Source: Ulota crispa
Lineage: Eukaryota; Streptophyta; Bryopsida; Orthotrichales; Orthotrichaceae
DNA: 64,000 nt
Direction of reading: 5' to 3'
Assembly (NCBI GenBank): GCA_963920765.1
Contig: OY987247.1
Coordinates: forward strand, 22,788,471 to 22,852,470
Part shown: positions 1 to 11,300 of the stretch, piece after piece
How the letters are laid out: each line of letters starts with the position of its first letter
How positions within the stretch are numbered: position 1 is the stretch's first letter
Translations under genes and position numbers: made by a program
The notes under the pieces: generated by a model
Told to the model about the DNA's origin: nothing
Databases searched by the model: none
The model's input: the letters and a program-made list of their open reading frames with translations, nothing else

Positions 1-840
1 TTTAATTGTGCTTCATTGGATATTTTTTAATTTAGCTTTGGAAAATATCAAATTTCTTTGTACTCTTTTTATGAATGACTTACATTTCTTCTTACTAAAT
101 TAACTTCAAACAAACATTGTAACTTGCTCACATTATTAGAAAATCTATATTAGAATCATATTATTTCAGATATTTAAATTGATTTAATACCAATCTTTTC
201 TTTCAAATGAAATTTCTACTAAAAAATTTGAGTTGAACTTCTCCAAAAAAAATGCTAAATGGGTTTGCAAACTCATGTACTTATGCTAAATGGAAACATC
301 ACATTTACCTTTGCAATGCTAAATGGGGCTAGCCCCCTTTTTAGTAAATCTCCCTCTTTTTTGTTTTTCAAAATTTGCCAATTTGAATCCTACACCACCA
401 TGATAAACAAGTCTTGAGACCATTTTGCGATAGCAAAATGGGATTAGGACTTATCTATCCTTATAAAAGAATGACCACTTTTCCTTTATATTTTTTGTGT
501 GTTTGTTCTTTGGTTTGATAATTAGTGATTGGCTGAGGGCCAAGGGGCAAAGTGAAAGGGCAATGGCACACTTATTGGGTGTGAAATGACATCTTTTGGT
601 GAAAACCATTGAATCTTTTCCCAAATTGCTTGTGAAATTCAACTATAAACGGGTGGGGAGGGAAAGATGAAGAGGCAAATTGATATGAATGAAATGAAAC
701 CACATTGGAGATTTTATTAATTCTAAAATTGAAATTCAATATTCTTCAAGAATGAGGAGAAGTTTTCAATTTCAATTTGAACGTCTTCAAAGGATGAAAA
801 ATTCAAGGGGTGGGGAGGTGTGATTGACATTTTTGAATTT
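1..840 (+). repeat. Tandem-array block A (one ~0.8 kb monomer, left end cut by window)
   Basis: This stretch is one monomer of a tandem repeat that recurs at 2831-5550 and 15390-17665. Shared landmarks in order are: an AT-rich segment with a 'catt-gg-atattttttaattt' start; a run of three 'tgctaaatgg' motifs (about 250-330); 'cacaccaccatgatagacaag'-type sequence; a palindrome at 402-459; and a conserved core 'gataattagtgattggc' at about 517-535. No coding potential is supported. The short open frames are the same repeat read in other frames. Confidence 0.85.
402..459. repeat. Conserved palindrome inside array monomer
   Basis: Two arms of about 27 bp ('gataRacaagtcttgagacc' ... 'ggatYaRgacttRtctatc') flank a 4-base centre next to 'ttttgc/gcaaaa'. 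The same palindrome occurs at 3390-3446, 4982-5039, 16060-16115 and, best preserved, at 16791-16848. It could form a cruciform in DNA or a hairpin in RNA. No function is known from the sequence. Confidence 0.75.
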
Positions 841-2830
841 TGAGTTTGCATTTGATTTTTGAAGTGTAAATGGAAGTAAAGTACATACTAGTTTTGAAAT
901 ATAATGTGAATGCATGGTTAATTGTCTTGTGAATGGACATTAGGCTATGGACGGGTAGTTAGTTATGCGGTTAGGAAATTGTATACGGGAATGGGGAGAG
1001 TCAGACCATAAAAGGCTATTGACGTTCTTATTTTATTTGGAGCAGAATTTAGATATAACTTCCCTTGTAGTTTCTTTGTTTTCTTTCTTGTATTTGTTTT
1101 ATGTTAATAATATGAGGGCACACAATCGTGTAGATTGAGGAAGGCAATATTCTGTGTATGTTTGACTATTGATTCCAACTTGCAAATAGCAAAGCCGATG
1201 TGTTTGGTTAGTACTTTGTGAATGTGTTTGCTATAGTTTACTTGACTTGTGACAGAGGCAATGGCCAATTTAACTCAATGAGTGAGTGTGCAGATTATAA
1301 ATAGCAAGTAATGCTTGTGGAACCTGCAAGAGGTAAGCATGGCTATAATCTATTTATATACTTGTTCATAGAAGCAGAGACTATAGCCAGGGTGAGAGTC
1401 TCTTAGAAATTGAGAGCTTAAAGCAATAGGTGATTGGTTAATTAATGAATGAATGCCTTGTGGGCGGCAAGATGCAATACTGAACTAATATTAATCAAAA
1501 ACAATAGACAGAGAGAGAATTAACTTGAGAGAAGTTGCTCCAGATCATTGTCAAGATCATTAGCAAATATCATGCAAGTATTTCTGAGAGAGAATGCTTA
1601 AGGCAATTGACTAAAATTGTAATTGCAAAACTCAATGCACAAATTCATTTAAAGAAGTGAGATGCTTCTAAGAGATTTAGTATTAATCATATTAGAGTGG
1701 TTGTTGATTATAATAAAAGCTTGTGAGGATATAGCCAAGGTTATTAGATCTGAAGGAAAGGCTATAATTTGATAGTGATGATGGAGATGAGTTAATGCAA
1801 TGCTTGAGTAAGAAGATGATGGCCATGATTTGAGAGCAATTCTTTGTGTGTGCTTTTTATGATTGAATATTGGAACAAAGGAGAACAGCTATAGCCTGGA
1901 GCGTGAAGCATAAGCAAAAGATTATAAATTTATAGCTAATTGCAATATTCTTGTGAATTACAAAATACTATAAGTGAAAGCAGATGGCTATTGACTAGTT
2001 TGTTATTTATCCTTGTAATGATTACAAGATAGTTTCTGTGATAGAAACTAAGGCAATAATAAATAGATTCAATATTCTGTGATAGAGTTGAACTAGCTCT
2101 TGACTGGTTGCAATGTATATTAACTGACAAAGATAGAATAGAACTACTCTATAGAATCAGTATGATTGAATAGCTTATGCTATATGTAATGGAAACTAAA
2201 GATTATGAGCAAATAAAGAGAAGAATATTGAATTGGTTATCTCTTTATCTAAATCCCTTTTGGATAGGCCATAGACTCACCAATACAAATTGTGATTTAG
2301 TATGGAAGATAATCAAATTGATTATATGTGATTACTTAATGATGTCAATTACTAACTCATAGTTTATGATAGACAATACACTGCCAAACTATAGCCTTGT
2401 CAAATGGATATGACATTAAATGAATGACTATTGCCTTGGACTATTTGGTTGTTGATTGTGTCCATTGCCAAAGATTATTGCCTGTGTGTGTTTGATGAAT
2501 CTTTATTCTCCTAATCCCATTTTTGATTCTTGATAGTATTATAGCATTTGCATGGGATTGCATTCATGTTTAATAAACTAATTATTAGTTACTAAAACCC
2601 ACATAAAAGAGGGTAAACACAAGTCTATTTACCCAATTCTTAATAGGATAAACCTTCATCATAACCTTATTTTTACATTTCCTAAATTAATTTTTATTTA
2701 CCTTATATTTGATCTTAGTTTACAAACCTTAGCTATTTCAGACTTTCCCTGAACAAATTTGGTGTTAGCTTGTCCTTGTATTTTGCAAAGCTAGTCATCA
2801 AATTATTACTATTAGAGGTCTATTTTGCAT
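841..2830. other. ~2 kb non-array insert with recurrent GGCTAT / ATAGCC motifs
   Basis: The tandem array stops near 840 and resumes near 2830. The intervening sequence carries at least nine copies of GGCTAT or ATAGCC (about 942, 1012, 1341, 1381, 1732, 1761, 1890, 1985 and 2391), together with many 'ggcaat/attgcc' words. Short motifs in both orientations resemble the subterminal repeats of DNA transposons. I could not find matching terminal inverted repeats or a target duplication, so the boundaries are approximate. No gene is supported. Confidence 0.4.
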
Positions 2831-5550
2831 TTAATTAAGATTAAATTACCTCATTGAGTATTTTTTTATTCAATTTTAGTAATTTTTTGAAATTTTTGTC
2901 TACTCATTCAATTAATGGCATATGAATTTGTATTACAAAATCAAATTCAAAACGCATTAGAATTTGTTGATTCTTCAATTTTATTTAATTTGAAATTATT
3001 TTAGTTTGGCTTAGAATTATTTTAATTCACAAAATTAAAGTTTTGCAAAAAAATGCTAAATGGGGTTGCCAACTCATCTACCTATGCTAAATGGAAACAT
3101 CACATTTACCTTTGCTATGCTAAATGGGGCAACTTCCTTCTTTAAAAAAATTTCCTCCTTTTTGTTTTTCAAAATCCCCAACTTGAATCCCATACCACCT
3201 TGATAGATAAGTCAATTCATCTACCTATGCTAAATGGAAACATGACATTTACCTTTGCTATCTACCTATGCTAAATGGAAACATCACATTTACCTCTGCT
3301 ATGCTAAATGGGGCTACCTCCTTCTTTAGTAAAATTTGTCTCCTTTTTTTTTTTTTCAAAATCCCCCAACTTGAATCCCACACCACCTTGATAGACGAGT
3401 CTTGAGACCATTTTGCGGTAGCAATATGGGATTAGTACTTGTCTACCCTTATAAAAAATGCCCACTTTGTGTAGTGTACTTTGTGTTTGTTAATTTGTTT
3501 GTTTGTTTGTGTGTTTGGTTTGATAATAATTAGTGATTGGCCAAGGGCCAAGGGACAAAGTGAAAAGACAATGGGATGGGTGTTGGGTGTAAAAGGACAT
3601 CAGTTGATGAAACCTATTGAACACTTCCTACTTTAAAATTTGAAATTCAAATAAAACGGGTAAGAACGGAGGTGAAGAGGCAAATTGATTTGAAATTAAA
3701 ATCCAAACAATAAGGAGGTAAATGAAAAAACAAGTTTGTATTTGATGCCTCATTAGATGTTTTTCAATTTAATTAAAAAAATTTGAATTTCTCTGTATTC
3801 TTTTTATGAATGTAATATTTTCTTTTTACTAAATTACATTCTTTATCCAATTGGGTTTATTTATCTTCAACTATTTAAGTTTAATTTAATACCAATCTTT
3901 TTGAAAATTTAGGTTTCTAATAAAAATTACAAATTAACTCATCTATCTATGTTAAATGGAAACACCACATATACCTTTGTTTTGCTAAATGGGACTACCT
4001 TCTTTTCCAATATATTTTCCTCCCTTTCTAGTTTTCAAATACAAATTTAATACCGTTCCAACCCACATAGACAAGTCATGAGACCATTTTGTTGTGGCAA
4101 AATAGAATGAAGATGCTCCTTTTCCATAGTGTATTTTGTGTTTGTGTGTGTCCGTCGGTTTGATAATTAGTGATTGGCCGAGGGCCAAGGGGCATTGAGT
4201 TGAATTTGGAAGATGAAAAAACATTCATAATGAACCTTATTGGATAGCGCTTAATTTGTATTTTAAATTGAATACAAAGGGGTAGGAAGGGGTAGGGAGG
4301 GAGATGAAAAGACAATTTAATTTCACCCCTTTGAATGTTTTTAAAACTTAAATGTAAAATTTAAAATTGGAAGAGGTATAGATTGAGATGAAAAGACATA
4401 TTTAATTGATGAGCCCCATTGTATAATTCTTAGTTTGAACTTCAAATTCAAATTTAATAAACAAGGCAATAAATGAAAGGGCATAATTATATTGGTTTAA
4501 ATTAAAAAGTGCATCATTGGATGTTTTTTAATTTTATTTCAAAAAAATTCAATTTCTTTATATGTTTTTTTATGAATAGCATCTTGTATATGATTTTTTT
4601 ATTAAATTAAACTCAAATGATCATAATAAACTTCTCTAGTTATTAGAAAATTCATATTAGAATTATTTGATTCAATTTATTTAAATTCAACTATTTGAAT
4701 TTAATTTAATATCTTTTTTTTTTAAATATAAATTTCTACTAAAAATTTCAAGTTAAATTTCTACACAAAAATGGCAAATGGGACAACTCATCCACCTATG
4801 CTAATTGGAAACACCACATTTACTCTATTGTTCTAAATGGGGATATATCCTAAACCACCATGATAGATGAGTCCTAAGAACATTTCACGGTAGCAAAATG
4901 GAGCTAAATTTCCCTCTTTTTTTTGTTTTTCAAATACAAGTTTCCTACTTAAATCCCCCAACTTGAATCCCACACTACCATGATAGACGAGTCATGAGAT
5001 CATTTTGCGATAGCAAAATGGGATCAACACTTGTCTATCCTTTGAAAAAAATGCCCACTTTTGGTAGTGTATTTTGTGTGTGTGTGTTTGTGTGTGTGTC
5101 CGGTTTGATAATTAGTGATTGGCCAAGGGCCAAAGGGCAATATGAAAGGACAATGGCATGGATGTTGGGTGCCTTTGGACCTTTTTCCAACTAAATCAAC
5201 TACAAAGGGGTGAGGAAGGAGAGATGAAGAGGCAAGTTGGTTTTAATTTAAGAAATGGATTGAACCACATGGGAGATTTTATTTGATTTAAAATTCAAGT
5301 TCAATTCTTCAAGGAATTTTATTCATTCCAATGAAATTCTTTGTGCTCTTTTTATGAATGACATATATTTCTTTTTACTAACTTAAATTCAAACAATCAT
5401 CATAATTTGCTCATAATATTAGAAAATTTACACTATAATTATTTAAATTCAGCTATTTAAATTGATTTAGTAGCTATGCTAAATGGAAACATCACATTTA
5501 CCTCTTCTATGCTAACTTTATAAAAAAAAATAGTACTTTTCCTTCTTTAA
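2831..5550 (+). repeat. Tandem-array block B (about three full monomers plus a partial)
   Basis: Equivalent AT-rich starts are at about 3738, 4506 and 5285, giving a period of roughly 770-790 bp. Each unit has the 'tgctaaatgg' motif cluster, the palindrome and the 'ttgataattagtgattggcc' core (about 3520, 4158, 5103). The first monomer has a local duplication of the motif cluster (about 3055-3130 and 3205-3315). The last unit is cut near 5550, where A-rich sequence begins. Confidence 0.85.
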
Positions 5551-8290
5551 TAGAACCTATGATTTATTCACATGAACCAAAAAAAAGGTTTTGTTCAACC
5601 AAAAAAAAAAAAAAAAAGGTTTTGTTCAACCAAAAAAAAGAAGTTTTTGGTAACCACAAATAGTTAGTTATTTCTAACCAATTCTTAACTTATATACTTC
5701 TAAACACTATATTTGCAATGTCTTTTGCAAAAACAAGATTATAATTAGAAGTGAGGCAATGTGGAATGAAAACACAAAAAACAAGATTATAATTAGTAGT
5801 AGCCTTTTGCAAAAACAAAATTATAATTACTCGTGAGGCAATGTGGAATGAGAACACAAATTTGGAGTATAAATTAAAAAGTTGGAGCATGGAAGAGAGT
5901 TACTCAATTTTATCTTTGAATGTAAGTATTTAATTTTTTATTGTAATGTTTTATATAAGTTTTAATGTTTTACATAATATGGACACATTAATAAAGCACA
6001 CATTCAAGGAACTATCTTTAAGGAAAATAAATTAAATAAGGACACATTCAATATTGAAGGAACTATCTTTAAGGAAAATTATCTAAAAAAGGACATATTC
6101 AATATTGAATTTGCTTTTGAAAAACAAAAACTCAAATTCAAACATGGACACATTAAAAAAGCACACATTCAAGGAACTATCTTTAAGGAAAATAATCCAA
6201 AAAAGGACACATTCAATATTGAATTGCTTTTAAAAAACAAAAACTCAAATTCAAACACTAAAAAAGCACATATAAGGAACCAACTCTTAAGATAATGAAA
6301 AAATGTTTAGATAAAAAACAAAAAAAATTAGAAATTGAAAAAGCACTTGTAAGGAACCAATCTGATTTTAAATAAAAATCAACAAAACCAAACAAAAAAG
6401 CATAGAAAATGAAATGTAATTATGAACTTCAAAAAAAGCAAGACAAAAACTCAAATTCAAACACTAAAAAAGTACTCATCCAAGGAACCAATCTTCAAAG
6501 AAGCAAATATGAAAACTAAATTTAAAATCTAAAAATTGACAAATTTAAAATTGAAGATTTGTTCAAAGAACAAAAAAATCAAATTCTACCAAAAAAAAAA
6601 GCATAGAAATTGAACATTTGTTCAAATAACAAAAACTCAAATTCAAACACTTAAAAGGTACACATTCAAGGAACCAATCTTTAAGGGAAAAATTTTGAAA
6701 AACAATTTTGAAAAAAAACACACATGTGCAATATTGAATTTTCTTTCAAAAAACAAAGACCTAAATTCAAACACCAAAAAAGCACATATAAAGAACCAAC
6801 TTTTAAGATAATGAAAATATATTTAGATTAAAAAAGAAAAAAATCAAAAATTAAAAAAACACATGTAAGGAACTAGTCTAAATTTGAAAATAGAAAATTC
6901 ACGGGGAGAGGTGGTCTATTTTGTACAAATAGACCTAAATTTAGAAATTCAAAAAAGCAAATACCTTAGAACTATCAAGCATAGTTAATGGATTGAAAAA
7001 GCAAAGACCTTAGAAATAGAGAATTCAAGAAAATAGCAAAGAAGAAATCTAAATCTGAAACCTAAATTTTAAAACAAGTAAAAAAAATTTCAGAAATTCC
7101 AAACAAAATAGAAAGAGGAGGGGTGGGCATAGAAAATGCTTTGAAAAAGCAAAGACTTTAGAAATAGAGAATTCAAGAAAATAGCAAAGAAGAAATCTAA
7201 ATCAAGTAGACAAAAATTTAGAAGTTCTAAACAAAATAGAATAGAAAAAGCAAAGACCCTAGAAAATGGAGATATGGTATGGATATGAAAACTATTTTTA
7301 AAAACAAGTAGACAAATTCTAAAATTTAAAATAGCAAAGTTCAAATTCAAAAAAATAGCAAAGAAGAAACCTAAATCTAAAACCTAAATTTTAAAACAAG
7401 TAGACCAAAATTCAAAAAGTCCAAACAAAATAGAATAGAAAAAGCAAAGACCTTAGAAAATGGAGACATGGTTTGGATATGAAAACTATTTTTAAAAACA
7501 GGTAGACAAATTCTGAAATTCAAAATAGCAAAATTCAAAATCTGAAAACTAAAGCGTAGTGAAGACCTTAGAAAATAGAGCCATAGTATGAAACATGAAA
7601 ACTAAATTACAAAAAAAACTAGACCAAAATTCAAAAATAAGAACAAATAGACTTGCATTTAGAAATTCAAAAAAATAAAAGAAGCAAAGACTTTAGAGAA
7701 AAAATTTCAGAAATTTGAAAAAAAACTCAGAACTAGAGAGAATACCATTAGAAGCTTAGAGCTTTTATAGGTTGATAAATGAAAAGATTTGACCTTGATA
7801 ACGTTTAGGTCCCAATGGCGTTCACAGTTTAGCGAGAATTGACATTTTATAGATTTTAAAACTAAGTTTTATGGTAGTACAAAATTTAAATTTGTGATAA
7901 CAATTATTCAATTCTTTGCTTTATATAAGTGTAAGTCTTTTGAAATTCATAAAAACATATGATAAAAATTCAGATTGTTTTATTTTGCAAGAACAATGAG
8001 GGATAAAATTTCAAAAAAATGAAAAAAGTGAAGACCTTAGAAAATAGAGCCATCATGTGAAATATGAAAACTAAATTTAAAAACAAGTAAAAAAAAATTC
8101 CAAAATTCCAAAAAAATAGAAAATAAAAAAGACCTTAGAAATAGAGACATAATATGAATTGAGAAATTCAAAAAACAAAAGAAGCAAAGACTTTAGAGAA
8201 AAAAATTTAGAAATTTGAAAAAAAAACTTAGAACTAGAGACATAATGATTCCAACATAGAGATTCTATGATTGACTAGAAGTCCTGAGGA
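5551..8290. repeat. A-rich, purine-skewed tract of degenerate tandem repeats
   Basis: About 2.7 kb with a strongly A-rich plus strand and no supportable gene. It contains local direct repeats: a ~105-bp unit twice at about 5705-5865 ('attataatta...gtgaggcaatgtggaatg'); 'aaggaactatctttaaggaaaa' units around 5975-6260; and a ~199-bp unit ('aatagaaaaagcaaagacc') at about 7230 and 7429, with weaker versions to 8240. It lies directly upstream of the Helitron coding region and could be its 5' part or an older repeat into which the element inserted. Confidence 0.6.
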
Positions 8291-8369
8291 TTGACCTAAA
8301 ATTGGTCAATTTTACATCATGCACAAACATTTGGGAAGAGGCTGTGGGAGACCTTGCATTCACAACAGT

Positions 8370-11300
8370 GCCGAGGAAAAGACAGCTGCTGCTGCATCAC
8401 GTAGGAGGCTCATGCGTGCTAAGGCATGACAAACTGAGCAAGCTTAGACGCAAGAACATTGCCAAATTGTACAAACTGATGGTTTGCAAGAAGCAAGACA
8501 AACAGTTGATGTTGTGCGATAGAGGATAGTACGAGAGATGGAAGCAAAGGATGCGCGAGAAGCGCGACGAGCAACAAATGCCGAGCGATAGAGGATAGCA
8601 CAAGAGATGGAAGCAAAGAATGCACAAGATGAGCAATGAGCAGCAAATGTCAAGCGGCAGAGGATAGTACAAGAGATAGAAGCAAAGGAAGTACAAGATG
8701 CGCAATAGGCAACAAAAGCTGCAAGACAAAGGGTAGCATGAGAGATGGAAGCGGAAGAAGTGCGAGATGCACGACAAGCAGCAAATGCCAAGCGATAGAG
8801 GATAGCACAAGAGATGGAAGTGGAGGAAGCGCAAGATGCGCAACAAGCAGCAAATGCCAAGTGACAGAGGGAATATTGTCAAAGACAAGCTCAAGAGGAT
8901 CGTCTTCAAGCTGCTCGCCCACCCGAATTGCGGGACATCCGTTTTCCTATGGCAGATCCACTTGTGGACATGGAGGTTTTAGAAGGCATGAACCAAATGT
9001 GCCGTTTTTGTGGGGCGCGCTATTGGCTCCAAGAGAAAACGGGTGGCTCAATCCAAGCACCAAAATATAGTAAGTGCTGTGCAGACGGTAAGGTTGTGCT
9101 CCCGCCAATTTGTACCCCTTGAGAGTATTTAGCACTGCTGCAAGACCCTAGAGACATTGATTTGTGCTGGAAGATTTGATCGTATAACGTTGTGTTTGCA
9201 TTTACATCTACGCAAGTTCAAAGTGTGGGCTTTGAGCTTGGACCAAGAGTGCACACTTACAGAGTGCATGGAGGATACTACCACATGATTGGTGGGATGG
9301 TACCGGAAGAAGGACAGGTACCACGTTTTCTTCAGGCATATGTTTATGATACAGCACATGAGGCCCAGAATCATGAATTGCAAAACCCAAACCCTCAATC
9401 CCGAGACATTGACTACCATAAGAGCCATCCTTGGACATATAAATCCATATGTCAATGTCTTCGTGCGTGCATCAGACCGCATTGCTGCAAACCTTGCTGA
9501 GGTAGTTTGAATCATATTCATGGCTGCTCACGAACAATATGACCAAGGAGATTCACGTCAATACATTGCACCAAGCGCCAATGAAGTTGCTATGATCATC
9601 CCCAGAGAATTAGGGGAGGTTGGAAATCAAGATATCATTGTGCAACATCGATATAGAGGTGGATTGTTACAAATGAGTGAGTTAGCACCATCATATGATC
9701 TTTTGCAGTATCCCTTATTGTTTTTGGCAGGAGAAGATGGATGGTTTGAGAATATCTGTTTATGAAACAATGAGGGAAGAGCTCGACATAGAGTCACAAT
9801 GGCTGCATTCTATGCACAACAATTGCATTTTACCAAGAAGCTGTCAGCATTACACTTTGGAGGGCGGCTGTTTCAATAGTACATTGTTGATGTCGCTGCC
9901 AAAACAAAGCAAAATATGCTCAACTATTTGAGCCACAATCAAACACTGCTTCAGGCTGAGTTGTACCAAGGATTGATTGACATGTGGCAGCAAGATACTG
10001 GAGTTGATTTAGCTCAAGCCGGCCACAGAGTTGTTTTGCTTGCCAGTTCACCCTAAAACCCCTCAATTTATGATGGAGGCATATCAAGATGCTATGGCCA
10101 TTGTTTGTACAATGGGCATATCCAATGTATTCTTAACATTTACATGCAATTCTAATTGGCCAGAAGTTATTTCCAAACTTCAACAAGGTCAGACGCCCGT
10201 GGATTGTTTAGAATTGGTTGCTTGAGTGTTTCAAATGAAGACAAGACTCTTTTGAGGGGATTGGTAAAGATGAGATGGTTTGCACAAGTTGTGGGCAACA
10301 TTTGGATAAGAGAATATCAGAAATGAAGCTAGCTGCACATTCACTTGCTGTTGATTTTTCCTCATGCACAGAAGGTGATAACAGTGGACGACATTGATCG
10401 TTTGGTTTCAGCTGAGGTGCCTTTGAGGGATAATGCAGAACTCTATGCAATAGTTACCAAGTACCTTCTACATGGACCTTGCGGTGCGGAGTATCCAAAT
10501 GCCTGTTGCATGGTGGATGGCCGTTGCAAAAAACATTATCTGTGCTCATTTTCCAAAGAGACAGCGCAAGGAGAGAATGGATATGCCTTGTACCAACGTT
10601 GCAATGATGGTCGTATGTTTCAAAAAACCCCTAGTGGATTCATATACAACAATTGGTGGGTGGTCCCTCACAACCCTTATTTGACCAAGAAGTTTAATGC
10701 CCACATAAATGTGAAGGTTTTTGCGGAGATTTGGAGTGTGAAATGTCTGTTCAAGTACATCTATAAGGGACAAGACCACGCTGCAGTGGAGGTAGACAGA
10801 CCAATAAATGAGGTCAAGCAATATACTGATGTACAATATTTGAGTGCTGCAGAAGCTGTAGATTCATTGTTGTTGTTCAAGAAACATATAGAGTGGCCTT
10901 TTGTTATACGATTGGGAGTTCATTTACTAGGACAACATAACGTATTATTCAATGCTCATGAGGACTTGGCAGCAATCACAGAATGTGCTGCAAATCAGAG
11001 AACAACATTGACGGGGTATTTTGCATATAATGCAAAAAATGAAGATTCATGACATATACTTTACATTGATTTCCCACGCAGACACATATGGAAATGCCAA
11101 GAAAAAGCTTGGTTTGCACGTGAGAGCGGCGAAGAAGCTGTTGGTTGGATGTATTTTGTTCATGCACTAGCAAGTGAGCAATTCTACCTACGGTTGACAC
11201 TAACCTTTGTACCAGGAGTAACATCATTTGAAAATCTATGGACAGTAGATGACATTGTATATCCAACCTTTCATTCCGCTTGTGGTGCATTGGGTTTGTT

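Noticed and set aside
8397..8909. 170-codon minus-strand open frame rich in Leu/Cys/Ser
   Set aside because: It is the antisense of the 69-bp coding repeat of the Helitron. Its length comes from the repeat period being a multiple of three.
8636..9070. 144-codon plus-strand Ser/Arg-rich frame
   Set aside because: It overlaps the true Helitron frame in another register. The true frame gives the zinc-finger-like and Helitron N motifs.
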